Below, piece by piece: positions 14,029 to 26,104 of a stretch of DNA of 64,000 nucleotides. Every line of letters starts with the position of its first letter. Positions within the stretch are counted from its first letter, which is position 1. This stretch comes from Pogonophryne albipinna (lineage: Eukaryota; Chordata; Actinopteri; Perciformes; Artedidraconidae), in NCBI GenBank assembly GCA_028583405.1, contig CM053260.1:17623401-17687400 (forward strand), read 5' to 3'. Under the pieces are notes generated by a model that saw nothing but the letters and a program-made list of their open reading frames with translations, did not search any database and had not been told where the DNA came from. A program made the translations under genes and the position numbers.

Positions 14029-14811
14029 CAGACCCGGCGTCATGGGCGGGCCCCATGGGGCCGGGCCCGCCCATCCAGGATTTAGGCCCGCTGTTTTAAT
14101 CAGGGCTGAATACCACATTTTTATTGTTTTATTATTATGTTTATTGTTGTTATTTGTAGGGCTTTGTCCTAATATTTATTTTTGAATTAGTTTAATATCA
14201 TTTTTTTATTTTGCTACGAAATTCTGAATGAAAGGCTGCGCGCAAGACTGGTTTTTCGCTGGGTTGAGTCGTGTGGGTTTTTGAGTGAGATGCGACACAG
14301 CAGCCTGTCAGTTAGTTTACTCTTGCTAGTGGTTCAGGAAAGGAATCTGGCAACTCAGTGCACATTAGAAGAAACCAGTTAGGCCTGTTACCAACGAGCA
14401 AGCAAGTCAGCTGGCAATCAATTATATTTTGAAGAGAAATTTACTCTCAAGCCGGCTCTCTCACAAACTCCTGCTCTGTGCGCAAGCAAACCGCTGCACA
14501 GGCTCTCTGCCTCGCTCAATCTCTCTCTCTCCCTCCCTTTCTCTCCATCGCTCAACCTCACTCCACCTCTCCACCCTGTGTGCACTCAAGTTTGCCTGCG
14601 TTACAAATGTGCCACAAAACCAACCAATGGATACATAAGACCGTCAACAGACTTATGGCAACCTAAAACCCCTCTCTTTCAACAATTCACGAGCGCCTCC
14701 CCCCCCCCCCCCGTTGACAATTCAGATTTCCCGGGAAATGTAAGTGTCGTGGTGGGCCCGCCCTGGTAAATCAAATGCCAGCCCAGAGACGTATGTCTGC
14801 CGCCGGGTCTG
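14029..14811. mobile_element. hAT-superfamily element (non-autonomous, 783 bp)
   Basis: The element begins CAGACCCGGCG and ends CGCCGGGTCTG. It is flanked by a perfect 8-bp target duplication, GGCTTACC, at 14021-14028 and 14812-14819. Terminal CAG...CTG and an 8-bp duplication define hAT elements. The inside has no transposase, so it needs a partner for movement. The perfect duplication suggests a fairly recent insertion. Confidence 0.85.
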
Positions 14812-15144
14812 GGCTTACCAACGAGTAGTTTGGCATCCTGAGTGGCAGGCCTATGGTGGCAGGCCTCCCTCTGTCATGTTGTCTTCATGGATGTTAGTTA
14901 GCGTGAGAAATATAATTCAATACTTTCTATACACAATACTCCCGTGATTGGTGGTAAACTGATACCAGTGTCAACGTTCCGTTAAGCGAGCTGTTGAGCA
15001 TCTTAGTTGGCAACAATCAAGGTATAAGAGCAATAAACTGTGCTAGAATGTGAAATTACGTATCCGCAATCAAGCATTGTCCTTCCCCACTTCCACGTAG
15101 CTCCATGAACGCAGCATAGTATTGGCTTGGTTTTTGCGATCACT

Positions 15145-15425
15145 GGCCGTTTCTCAATCTCGAGGATTCTGGCTTCCAAGCCAATATTTCAAGGATGCTA
15201 CGTCATCGAGTGCCGCCGAAGGACTGTTCCAATCTCCAGCATGCTTGGAATTCCACCGAGGCCGCGTCCTTGGTTTGGGGGAAATTTCGAGGCTGCACAT
15301 GGGTAGACTTCGCGTCCTTAAAATCCCCACAATGCTTTGCACACGGACCAATTTCAAAAACCCTTGCGGAGAACGGCTGAACCGACGCAGCACACATTTA
15401 AATGTAAGTATGTAGTGTCGTAGAA
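15145..15425 (+). repeat. direct repeat, copy 1, within an element with inverted ends
   Basis: About 280 bp starting GGCCGTTTCTCAATCTCGAG recurs nearly unchanged at 15757-16033. Near 15676-15705 the sequence CCAAGCC...GATTGAGAAAC is an inverted partner of the start of copy 1, so 15145-15706 may be one small DNA element. A short LINE-like tail (AGAATCAGAATACCTTTATT) sits between the copies at about 15711. Frames through the repeat are not genes. Confidence 0.7.
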
Positions 15426-15756
15426 CATGTGTTGGTAAATATGTTACTTTGTTACATTTGTTTGTTATCACCAAAAATGTGTTCCGTGAAAGTAAAGCAA
15501 GTTCATAATTAGATAGACATCGTGAGGTATTTATTTTCGGTACAGTTTACGTTGAAACCTTTAGAGAGAGTGGCACACTTGTTAGGCTGTTCCATTCTTC
15601 TTCGTTTTCCGAAGCCGTGGCTTGGAAGCATACTTGCTTCGTTTCTGAAGGAAGTGACTTGGAAGTACGCGACTACCAAGCCAGCATCCTCGCGATTGAG
15701 AAACACCCAGAATCAGAATACCTTTATTAGTCCCACAGGGGATACATTTACATTGT

Positions 15757-16033
15757 GGCCGTTTCTCAATCTCGAGGACACTGGCTTCCAAGCCAATATT
15801 TCAAGGATGCTACGTCATCGAGTGCCGCCGAAGGACTGTTCCAATCTCCAGTATACTTGGAATTCCACCGAGGCCGCGTCCTTGGTTTGGGGGAAATTTC
15901 GAGGCTGCACATGGGTAGACTTCGTGTCCTTAAAATCCCCACAATGCTTTGCGCACGGACCCATTTCAAAAACCCTTGCGGAGAATGGCTGAACCGACGC
16001 AGCACACATTTAAATGTAAGTATGTAGTGGCGT
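15757..16033 (+). repeat. direct repeat, copy 2 (partial element)
   Basis: Nearly identical to the first 280 bp of the block at 15145. It lacks the inverted end, so it is a partial copy. Beyond it lies a GGGGGCCC-rich stretch and an 18-bp poly-G run at 16118-16135. Confidence 0.75.
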
Positions 16034-16639
16034 AGACAGGGCCGTTTCGAGCTTTTTGGGGGCCCTATGCAAGATGTTGTTTGGGGGCCCTTGTTTTTAC
16101 AGTTGTTTAACTACAATGGGGGGGGGGGGGGGGGGTTTCCGAAGCCTTTAAGATGATCTGTGGAGATGCATCAATCTGTTACACTTTAATAGGAAAACAG
16201 GCTAATTTCATGAAAACCAAGCACTTGAAAATTACAAAAAATGATATTAAAAAGGTAAACAATAAGGCTCCTCTATGTCAATAAATGCAAGAGATGCAGC
16301 ATTTTCTCAACAATGTTTAATTTACATTTTTCATCTTCCTCAGACGTCACTCATTGGCTGACAGCCCAATGATGATTTGGACTTTATTACCCCAAAAACA
16401 CAAGCCACAGCTTTGCTATCATTGCAGTCGTCGTGTTTATATCCTACATTGGATTTGTAAGCATATAATGCTTCACCGAACACAGGAGGGGGCTTGGCTG
16501 TCTACAAATAAAGACGGCTCATTTTAATTCTCCCCAAATATATTGAGGCCGAACCTGAACTTTGAATTCTCTGCTCCCATCATAATCTTGGCGATCTTAT
16601 TAAAATTGTGAATGCAGAATTATAAATACTATGTAACTG

Positions 16640-17090
16640 TTTTGCAGTTAATAAATGATCCCTTAATGTGGCCAAAACAAATGACATGTTATTCAATACA
16701 AAGTCTGAGAGTAGAAATGACTGCATTATACGGATTTGCAATACCGAGATAGAAAAAGTTGGTGCATGTACATATTTAGGACTGCTTGTTGACGAAAAAC
16801 CCAATTGGAAGCACCATATAAATTATGTACAGACTAAACTGTCAAAAACAATAGGTATTTTGTATCATACTAAGAACATTCTTGAAGAAAAAATACTCTT
16901 TATAACAGTCTATTTCTCCCTTACCTTTACTACTGCTCCGAAATATGGGGAAACACGTACTCAACAAATCTACAAAAAATAATAACATCCCAAAAAAAAG
17001 TATTACGAATAGTCTGTGGTGTTGGTAAATATGAACACACAACTCCCATATTTAAAAAAAACTCAAACTATTCAAATGTGTTGAGATAGT
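16640..17090 (+). pseudogene. degenerate LINE reverse-transcriptase fragment
   Basis: The + strand contains YLGLLVDEKPNWKHHI followed by a TKLSKTIGIL segment, the thumb/C-terminal region of LINE reverse transcriptases. Downstream the frame is broken, with recognisable pieces in other frames (for example a GNTYSTN-like phrase near 16950). The YADD catalytic block is absent. It is a dead fragment, probably of a different LINE family from the one at 18 kb. Confidence 0.65.
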
Positions 17091-17384
17091 ACAGCTTAAA
17101 ACAGTACTGGTTATGCACAACATTTTCCATAAGAAAATGCCTAATAACATTCAAAAGCAGTTCCAAACCACAGCGTGAACATATGAATGTAAAAAAAGTC
17201 ACTTGAAAATAAGTGTTCACAATGTTTATATGCAATTATGCATATATTATTATTATTATTATTCATTTGCCAAGTACATGTACCTATGTATATATTTATA
17301 TATAGTATTTTAATTTCCAAAAAAAGATAGTTGAAACTGCTTGACATGTGCAGAAAATGACCCTATATCTAGTTTTATAATAGA

Positions 17385-17464
17385 TTGTGGTTCGAAATGT
17401 TGGGTCGCGATTTATTGACAAAGTAAAAAGTGGGTCTCGAGGCCTGACCAGTTGAGAACCACTG
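17385..17464 (-). repeat. hAT-type repeat end (CAGTGGTTCTCAACTGG)
   Basis: On the minus strand the block starts CAGTGGTTCTCAACTGG followed by a GGCCTCGAGACCCAC segment. From memory this is the terminal sequence of a widespread vertebrate hAT-derived repeat. The other end was not located. Confidence 0.55.
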
Positions 17465-17723
17465 ATCTAGATGAATGCGACGAAGCAATTCATGCCATTT
17501 TATTGTTTTTAACGTTGAAATGAGAAGTGCAACAGGTGAAGATGAAGTTGTTGTGGAATTGTTGTGAGTACCCTTTTCAAGACGACAATTCAGTTGTGAT
17601 AGACACGGTTCGCCACTGCAAACCATGTTAGTGATTGAGGAAACCGGTCCTATTGTTTGCAGTGCAGAGGAATCTTCTCTGACAGCCTCGACAAGCACAT
17701 TATGTTCTGTTGTATAACACACA

Positions 17724-17795
17724 CAGCAGAAACACAGGCAGCTGCAGCAGCATAGATGTGTATCTATGCTGCTGCAGCTGCCTGTGTTTCTGCTG
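17724..17795. repeat. perfect hairpin, 34-bp arms and 4-nt loop
   Basis: Arms 17724-17757 and 17762-17795 are exact reverse complements around the loop GTGT. The arms contain GCAGCTGCAGCAGC, so the stem is GC-rich. It could be a fold-back duplication or a structured RNA. Its context is repeat debris. Confidence 0.85.
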
Positions 17796-17959
17796 ATCAT
17801 AGTTGCAGGATCCATCATCTTATTTGTATTAATTTAACTTAATTCATGCATTAGTCATTGAAAACATTTCAACATGTATGTATTTATTCAATAACAGTTG
17901 TCTACTATGGCCTCCTATGAGAGGAGCAGGGTGGTGGATCCTCCCTCCCCTTCAAAGCC

Positions 17960-20900
17960 TGATAGGGATGTGTGTGTACAAATCGCTGCAAACTGATATC
18001 TGCTGGGTCCAGGCTCAAGGGCGTATGGCACTCTCAACTCTTTCAAGGACATGCCGGGGCCCTGCCTGCCTGTAGCTTTGCCGATATCTGTGTTGATAGG
18101 TAATAGATTAAGAGCGGTGAATCATCTTAGATACAGGAAGCGCTCAAACGTTTGTGTGAGTTTATCTAATTTAGCAGTGATTCCATGTCAGCCACAGCTT
18201 GTTACAACAAACCTGACTGGTGGTGTGTTTAACAAACTTAAACTAGCTTTATTAAATGTCAGGTCTTTGGCAGGAAAAACATTTTTAATCAATGATTTTA
18301 TCACTGAGCACAATCTTGATTTTATGTTTTTAACAGAAACTTGGATTGAACAAAATAACAGTGCAGCTGTTCTTATCGAATCAACCCCTCCCAACTTTAG
18401 TTTTATGAGTGAGGAAAGAATGCAAAAGAAAGGGGGTGGAGTTGCTATTCTGTTCAATGATTCCCTTCAATGCAGGAAGACATCTTATGGGAACTTTGCT
18501 TCTTTTGAATATGTGGCCCTTCAGCTGAAATGCTCCTCTCGAGCTCTGTTCCTAAATATCTATAGACCACCCAAATACTGTGCAAGCTTTTTTGATGATT
18601 TTACCGAACTGCTGTCTATAGTGTGTATTGACTTTGACCGTCTAGTCATTGTTGGTGATTTTAACATCCATGTTGACAACCCCCAGGACAGAGGGGCTAA
18701 AGAACTGTTTTGTGTTCTTGATAGCTATGGACTGACTCAGCATGTGACGGAGCCCACGCACAATAAGGGGCACACTCTGGACTTAATTATCTCAAAGGGT
18801 CTGAATATCTCTACGGTTGTGGTGACTGATGTTGCACTCTCTGACCATTCCTGCGTTTTCTTTGAGAGCTCTATTTCTGTTCACAAAAATGTTCAGAAAG
18901 AGGTAACCACAAAGCGATATTTAACTGAAAACGCTAGGGAAATGTTTACTCAGAATTTTTCTTCCACACTTGCCCCTGCTAACATCTCAGTAAATGAGCT
19001 AGTAAATCATTTTAATTCAAAAATTAAAAATGTTATAGATGCCATTGCTCCAACTAAGGTAAAGGAAGTGTCTGTTAAGAAAATATCTCCATGGAGAAAG
19101 GCCATGACCGTGAGAACAGAAAAAAGAGAATGTCGAAAAGCTGAACGCAGGTGGCGAAAAACAAATCTCCAGGTTCACTTTGAAATCTATAAAGAGAGAC
19201 TTGGCCTTTATAATTTGGAATTGAAAAACGCACGACAATCGTTCTTCTCTGACATCATTACCAAAAACAAAAACAACGCACGTGCCTTATTTGCTACCGT
19301 CGACAGACTAACTAACCCCCCAGTGTCAGTAGCCTCTGAATTTCTATCCAACAGGGCGTGCAATGATTTTGCCTCCTTCTTCACTGACAAAATTCAGAAA
19401 ATCAGACAAGCAGTCAGTGCCTCTGCATCAGGAAGAGCAAATGTGTTGTCTCTGTGTCCACTTAACATCAATTCAAACACCATGACACAATTCCATCAGA
19501 TTAATGATAAAAACCTAGAGGACATTATACAACTTCTGAAATCCTCCTCCTGCTGCCTTGATATTATTCCAACAGGATTTTTCAAAGATGTTTTGCCTTG
19601 CATGGCCTCAGATCTACTTCATATAGTAAACAAATCTCTTCACACAGGTATTTTTCCACAGGCCCTGAAAACTGCAGTCATTAAACCGCTCTTAAAAAAG
19701 AATAATCTAGATGCTTCAGTAATGAACAATTACAGGCCCATATCAAACCTCCCATTTCTAGGTAAAATCATTGAAAAAGTTGTTTTTCAACAGTTGAGTA
19801 ATTTTTTGCATTTAAATAACTGTTTGGATGTGTTCCAGTCAGGCTTTCGTCCAAACCACAGCACTGAGACTGCTCTTGTAAAGGTCTTTAATGACATCCA
19901 CTTAAACACAGACAGTGGCAGAACTTCAGTGTTAGTATTATTAGATCTCAGTGCTGCGTTTGACACTGTTGACCACAACATATTACTAGACCGACTGGAA
20001 AACTGGGTGGGACTTTCGGAAACAGTTCTAAATTGGTTTGAATCCTACTTAAAGGACAGAAACAACTTTGTTTCTATAGGTAAATACAAATCTGAGTTGA
20101 CAAATATGACATGTGGGGTACCTCAAGGCTCCATCTTGGGGCCTCTTCTCTTTAACGTCTACATGCTACCACTGGCTCAGATAATGAAGAACAACAAAAT
20201 AAGTTACCATAGCTATGCGGATGACACACAAATTTATGTAACAATTGCACCAGGAGACTATGCTCCAATTCAAACACTGAGTAAGTGCATTGAACAAATC
20301 AATGACTGGATGTGTCAGAACTTTCTCCAATTAAACAAAGATAAAACTGAGGTAATGGTTTTTGGAGCCAAGGCAGAACGTTTAAAAGTTAGCGCTGAGC
20401 TTCAGTCTGCAATGTTCAAAACAACAGATAAAGCCAGAAATCTAGGTGTAGTCATGGACTCTGACCTGAGTTTCAACAGTCACATTAAAACAGTTACTAA
20501 ATCAGCCTACTATCACCTAAAGAATATATCTAGGGTTAAAAGACTAATGTCACAGCAGGATTTGGAAAAACTTGTCCATGCTTTTATCTTCAGTAGACTC
20601 GACTACTGTAATGGTGTCTTCACAGGTCTCACTAAAAAATCTATTAGAAAGCTGCAGCTGATTCAGAACGCCGCTGCTCGAGTCCTCACTAACACTAAGA
20701 AAGTCGATCACATCACTCCTGTTCTGAAGTCTTTACACTGGCTTCCTGTGTGTCAAAGAATAGATTTCAAAATACTGCTGCTGGTTTATAAAGCACTGAA
20801 TGGTTTAGGCCCAAAATACATTTCTGACCTCCTGCTAAATTATGAACCATCCAGATCTCTCAGGTCTTCAGGGACTGGTCAGCTTTCTGTCCCCAGAGTC

Positions 20901-21242
20901 AGAACTAAACATGGAGAAGCAGCGTTTAGTTATTATGCTCCAAATATCTGGAACAAACTCCCAGAAACCTGCAGGTCCGCTGCAACTCTGACTACTTTTA
21001 AATCCAGGCTGAAGACTTTTCTTTTTGTCGCTGCTTTTAATTGAACTATTCACATCTTAGACTGCACTGTAACTTTTATCCATGTATTTTTTTCTTTTAA
21101 TATTTCTTTTATTAGCTTTTCTTTTTAATGACTGTTTTTAAATGCCTTTGTCTTAATGTCTTTCGTTTTTTGTAAAGCACTTTGAATTGCCTTGTGTTGA
21201 AAAGTGCTATATAAATAAACTTGCCTTGCCTTGCCTTGCCTT
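17960..21242 (+). mobile_element. L2/CR1-superfamily LINE, coding region intact
   Basis: The unit comprises the uninterrupted endonuclease-reverse transcriptase ORF and a short 3' UTR ending in a GTGCTATATAAATAAA phrase and a (CTTGC)n tail at about 21220-21241. That 3' end fits LINEs of the CR1/L2/Rex1 group, which end in short tandem repeats rather than poly-A. The 5' boundary is uncertain; I place it roughly at 17960. No clear target duplication was found. Confidence 0.75.
18051..21044 (+). CDS. LINE ORF2: APE endonuclease plus reverse transcriptase, 997 aa
   Basis: The protein nicks target DNA and copies the element's RNA at the nick. An AP-endonuclease-like domain fills about residues 65-275. 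Its motifs are LNVRS (68-72), TETW (95-98), YRPP (171-174), GDFNIH (202-207), TLDLII (242-247) and SDH (264-266). The reverse transcriptase domain has LDLSAAFDTVDH from residue 631, GVPQGSILGPLLF and the catalytic YADD at 722-725. Every catalytic residue I can identify is present and there is no stop or frameshift over 997 codons, so this copy may be young or active. The chosen ATG is the first in frame; the true start could differ because CR1-group elements often have a poorly defined 5' region. It is not a host gene. Confidence 0.88.
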   Translation: MPGPCLPVALPISVLIGNRLRAVNHLRYRKRSNVCVSLSNLAVIPCQPQLVTTNLTGGVFNKLKLALLNVRSLAGKTFLINDFITEHNLDFMFLTETWIEQNNSAAVLIESTPPNFSFMSEERMQKKGGGVAILFNDSLQCRKTSYGNFASFEYVALQLKCSSRALFLNIYRPPKYCASFFDDFTELLSIVCIDFDRLVIVGDFNIHVDNPQDRGAKELFCVLDSYGLTQHVTEPTHNKGHTLDLIISKGLNISTVVVTDVALSDHSCVFFESSISVHKNVQKEVTTKRYLTENAREMFTQNFSSTLAPANISVNELVNHFNSKIKNVIDAIAPTKVKEVSVKKISPWRKAMTVRTEKRECRKAERRWRKTNLQVHFEIYKERLGLYNLELKNARQSFFSDIITKNKNNARALFATVDRLTNPPVSVASEFLSNRACNDFASFFTDKIQKIRQAVSASASGRANVLSLCPLNINSNTMTQFHQINDKNLEDIIQLLKSSSCCLDIIPTGFFKDVLPCMASDLLHIVNKSLHTGIFPQALKTAVIKPLLKKNNLDASVMNNYRPISNLPFLGKIIEKVVFQQLSNFLHLNNCLDVFQSGFRPNHSTETALVKVFNDIHLNTDSGRTSVLVLLDLSAAFDTVDHNILLDRLENWVGLSETVLNWFESYLKDRNNFVSIGKYKSELTNMTCGVPQGSILGPLLFNVYMLPLAQIMKNNKISYHSYADDTQIYVTIAPGDYAPIQTLSKCIEQINDWMCQNFLQLNKDKTEVMVFGAKAERLKVSAELQSAMFKTTDKARNLGVVMDSDLSFNSHIKTVTKSAYYHLKNISRVKRLMSQQDLEKLVHAFIFSRLDYCNGVFTGLTKKSIRKLQLIQNAAARVLTNTKKVDHITPVLKSLHWLPVCQRIDFKILLLVYKALNGLGPKYISDLLLNYEPSRSLRSSGTGQLSVPRVRTKHGEAAFSYYAPNIWNKLPETCRSAATLTTFKSRLKTFLFVAAFN

Positions 21243-24200
21243 ACTACTCTGCAGATGATGCAGCCATCTGCTTTCTGCTGCTGAATGAATTAACTGTTCT
21301 TGTTCGAGCAGGCACAAATTATGTTTAACTGAACCTGTCAAAGGCCCCCCTTTATGTTTTCTGTTGCAGCCTTTCCAAATCTACACCTGTCCATAACATA
21401 TTTTTCAGTGGGCCAAGTAAAGATTTGGAAAACCTAACATGTATACTCTAAAACAAAGTACAATAGACTTTCTAGATATCTCAGTTTGAGGTATGGGGCG
21501 AGGCTACAGTGAGTCAAGCGAGAATATTGAAAGAAACTTGGCTGCGTTACTGTGATTGACAGCGTACATTCCTAAACCTAATCTGGAGTTAACAGCATGC
21601 AGTGTCGGTTCCAGTTTCCCCATTGTTTAATGTCATCTAAACAGTATGTGTAGGCACTTCAGTTCGAACCTAAAATACACACGTCCACACATCAATGAGA
21701 AAATAAAATGAAGTTTTCTCGCTTCACCATTCAACTGCCTGCAGGCAAATGTTGCAACACTGCACTCAAATTGAGTATTTTGTCTTTATTGTAGACTTAT
21801 ATCAGAACTCAAACGATACAGTAATAATAGTGGTCTTTGAAAATAATAACTTTATATGGCTCTTTTGGGAACATTATTTTGACTGTGTTTGGAACAGGAC
21901 CAACAACCACAGACATAGAGTACAGTGTATGACTACTGAGCTCCTCAGTTGGCATTGATTTGTTGCAGAAGCACATCAAAGAAACACTTATGTCTCAACA
22001 AGACATATTAAAATGTCTAAAACAACATTTGGCATGGCTTCCTGTTGCTTTAAATCATTTGTCTATTGTGCACAATGACAAAGAAACATAAAGACTAACT
22101 ATTGACATTAATGTTTGATCTCTCTTCAGGGTTTAGGCAATTTACTTGTGTAAACTATCAAATGTAATTTTCTGAACACTAAATCTACACCAGCGGCAAT
22201 TCATTGAATGCTCATGTTGATTGAGTTTTTGTCTGTACAGTTTTGTCTGTACAGGATGTGATATACAAATAACTGACAGGCTGACAAGTTGAACAAAATA
22301 AAGATCAGCTGGAGTAACAGGTATGAATTCCTCTGCAGGCTCAGGGTGGAGACTGCTGATAGATAGAAGATTCTGTACAAAGGAGGAACATTTCAGGTTA
22401 TGGATGCCTAAGGTAAACAAATATATGTAGAACTGTATTAACTTACAAATGTGTATGTCATGCAAACATGGATCCCTGCAGACTGACTGTCAAAATGAAA
22501 CACATTGCACAACTCTTATCTGGCAAGCCGTGCTTTCTTCATCAATCACGTTCATCGATCTTGCCTTTATTTAATTATCTTAAAAAACGTTTTTAAACAC
22601 GAATGTTTTTCCATATTGCTCTGTGCAAGGTTGCCTAACTCCAAACAGGTAACACGCTGCAAGTTAGAGTGGCTTACGATACTATCTGGCTACTGAATGA
22701 AAAAAAAGACAATAAATACAACAATCAAATACTAAAAGGTCAAAGAATGCACCCAGTAACCACACAAAAAAAAACATCCAGTATCATAGAAAACAATTAA
22801 AGTAACATGTCATGAAACAGTTTCAAGTACCATATCAGGTAAGGAAGGTCCTTCTTTGTTCCTGAATCCTGGCCCTGTGCAGCAGAGAGGCTCTGTGTCA
22901 AGTCCTTCATTGCTTAGCTAATACTTTGGTGCATATACCTTATTAAATCCAGTCAATCCATTTTTAAAGGAATGTATGATTTATGAATAAAACAAAGCAG
23001 TATAGTAAATGTCAGGTCATGCAGGTGGATACAGGGGTGATGGTGGGGCTGATTAAAGCTAATAAAAAAAACAGCAGCAACGTCGGATGAGGACATTCCA
23101 ACTGAACGAGGATTCAGCAGCAACAAATGCTAGAATAGATTGTTAATAAAAGATTGTAATGGTGCATGGATAATGTCGCGTGTGGGTTGATACTTGAGCT
23201 GTTTGGCTGAAATGGTTGCAGGCTCCATTTAATTTGTGTAATTAGTGCTGATAATGTTTGAGGCGTGTACACTGTGCCTTGTAGATTTCAACATGGTAAT
23301 TAAACAATTGTTAATAGATTAACATATTTAGGTCTGAAGGTCAAACTTTCAAGGTGTGTTTTTCACAGGTTCACTGCTGCACCCCTCTCAACCATTCTAA
23401 ACATCTCTTGTTGGCTTTCTATGACCTGTCAGCGAAGCAAACTGGTTTATAGAGAACATCATCTTTCATCTTCAGGTGAGACTGAATGACAGGCCAGTCC
23501 CTGCAGGGTATCTCTCAAAGGGGACATTTTTGGATTTATGTCTCTATAACTCTGCCCCAGTCTGCTTTTAACTATATAGATACATTGTTAAAATAACTTA
23601 ATTTATTAGTTATGATCTGACAGAAGTAAGATGCCCCTCCCTGGGTGTGTAGTTCTCAGTGATAGATAGTATCCAACCCTAGGTTATACTTGCAGTTACA
23701 ACTCTCGGTATGTTAATCACAAATTGTTAGATAATAAATAATGTTACATCACATATCTGGAAACAGCAGGGCCAAACATGTAAAACCCTGTCTGTTCTGT
23801 CCTGAAAATTACTTATGATGTAAAAGTTTTTGTTCAAAACAAAAGACAATCTGTTTTTCTTCCTAATTCCTCCCCCATTTCCATACAGATTTCATTTTGT
23901 TTTATAGTTGTGAAAATGCTTCTTCTTAGTGATAATGTATATTTTAAACTTGGTTGAAGTTCTGCATGCAGTAGGATGCATGTATAATGTTTGAAACGTC
24001 ATCGATCAGCAAAAGCTGTGTTAAAAGGACAAAAACCCAAAGTGTGGTGTGACTGAGAAATGGAATCATCATCAGTGGTAACTTGCGTTCACTGGGTGTT
24101 AAGGACTTACCACGACACAGCTTGCATCACCTAGTTTCGGCTCATCATTACCATTACTTCAATAATTTGCTTTTATCCCATGGCAATACTAATGTTGAGG

Positions 24201-25070
24201 TATAAAGTTGTACAATGTTCTTATAATTATTATGCTATGACGTTTGTATTTTGTTTTTGTCTTTGCTTTGTACAGCCCTTTGAGGCATGTCTTGTGATTA
24301 GGGGCTAAAATACATTTTCAAAAGAAAACTTAAAAGTGTGAGCCAAATGGAAAATAATTCAATGAAAAAACAGGGAACACAATAATTAATTTAAACAAGG
24401 TGCATACTCATGGTTTCTCCTCAATATATTTTAAGCATGACTCATTATCTTGTCTTTTATAGGGTCTTGATTTTTAGACCAACTATCCACATCATACCCT
24501 TTAAGGAAATGCTTGCAAGGCTGTCCACGCCTACCTTAACAAATCCATGTCTTACAAAAAGAGTAAATTCTTTATTTGGGAAGAAACTTTAAGCAGATTC
24601 CAGTTGGTTATTAGAATAGTCTATCATGGTTGGATAACCCCCCCTGTCTGTTTTTATAAATGAGTGTAAAAATGCTACTGTCATTTCTTTACTTTCTGCC
24701 GTTTCATTGGTTACATTTGAAGTTATCAAAATGTTCCTTCATACTTTCTTCGACTATCTGTGAATGAAATTCCACAACCTGAACGTTTGCCACAAGGAAT
24801 GTTTTAGTTTCCTTAGAGTGTCTTTTATAAGTAGTAATTTTATAATAATTTCCCACTATCAAACGGCATTATGAGTCTAAAAGGGTGTGGCGGTTTGATG
24901 AACAGTGTTCTTTCACCTGTTCAAACTTGCTAGTGTGCAGGTATGTGCCAAGTAGTCTGCTGCTGGAGGCCGCACTTCTCTTTTTTTTCTTTTTCTTTTT
25001 ATGGTATCACTTACATCAAGCAAGGATTCTCCCATGAATGCAGTTTAATTGAATGGCAGGCACACACACA
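21243..25070. other. intergenic, no gene recognised
   Basis: AT-rich sequence with only short frames lacking motifs. At about 24240-24320 the phrase CTTTGAGGCATG...GATTAGGGGCTA resembles a decayed LINE 3' tail. Nothing else stands out. Confidence 0.55.
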
Positions 25071-25322
25071 TACAGTGGGGCAAAAAAGTATTTAGTCAGC
25101 CACCAATTGTGCAAGTTCTCCCACTTAAAAAGATGAGGCCTGTAATTTTCATCCTAGGTACACTTCAACTATGAGAGACAGAATGGGGGGAAAGAATCCA
25201 GGAAATCACATTGTAGGATTTTTTATGAATTAATTGGTAAATTCCTCGGTAAAATAAGTATTTGGTCACCTACAAACAAACAAGATGTCTGGCTCTCACA
25301 GACCTGTAACTTCTTCTTTAAT
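25071..25322. mobile_element. Tc1/mariner-like end fragment
   Basis: It starts at a TA with the terminal repeat TACAGTGGGGCAAAAAAG and continues into the non-coding end of the element. The same terminus recurs at 28661. There is no transposase here and no second terminus nearby, so it is a solo end. Confidence 0.75.
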
Positions 25323-26100
25323 GCATTATCCACAGCTAAATCATATAATATCACTACATATTTCTAACCACAAGTGCATTACCGTATATACTGTAAAGTT
25401 TTATTTAAAAATTCCTTAGAACATGAGATCTTTTGCAACTCCTCTTAGATTGTTGATCCAGTCACCTTCATATCTGATGTGCATTGTCTTTGGGTGGAGC
25501 ACATTCTTGTCAAAATAATCCACTGGTTGTGAAAGTCTGAAAGTGATTAATCCTTGCAAAAATCATCACTGACACGGTCACTGACAGTGTGACACCAGTT
25601 GGGAAACAGATAAACCTATAAAGTATTTGAACAATCTGATTAAAAGTGAAATGCTGTCTTTTTTCATGTCTTTTTCAAACATGTTTTTCAAACATATTAA
25701 TAAAGCTTACAGTACCATTTTTGACCTATAGGTATATAGGTCCTGTACAATTGAGTGTTTTTCCCATTCAATAATTCATTTGGAAGAGCATATTAGGTAA
25801 TTTAGCAGATAAGTATAAATATTTACAATTTCTTCTTCCAATAGTTATCAGAAAACCTAAATTATAATATAAAGGGCATCACTTTTCTTCTACCTCCTAA
25901 TTCTTTGTCAAGTTTCTTTTCAATTCAATGTAGGAATAGTTCAGACTTTTAGAAAAGGGTTTGTGCTTCTCCTAAGTCAGTGTATTAACTTCAGGATGTG
26001 GCACGCCCACAGGAGAAACCGACAGAAGTTGCGACAGGGAAAAGTAAACAGGGCCAAAGCTAATCATATTGTAGGCACCAAAAAAAGTTTCAACTTTGAA
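25323..26100. other. intergenic, nothing recognised
   Basis: AT-rich; no exon, RNA gene or element end seen. Confidence 0.5.
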
Positions 26101-26104
26101 AAAT

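Noticed and set aside
15522..15992. 156-codon frame at 15.5-16.0 kb
   Set aside because: It runs through two copies of a non-coding repeat and is open in several frames on both strands.
17375..17818. 147-codon minus-strand frame
   Set aside because: It crosses a hAT-type repeat end and the perfect hairpin at 17724-17795, with no protein family motif.
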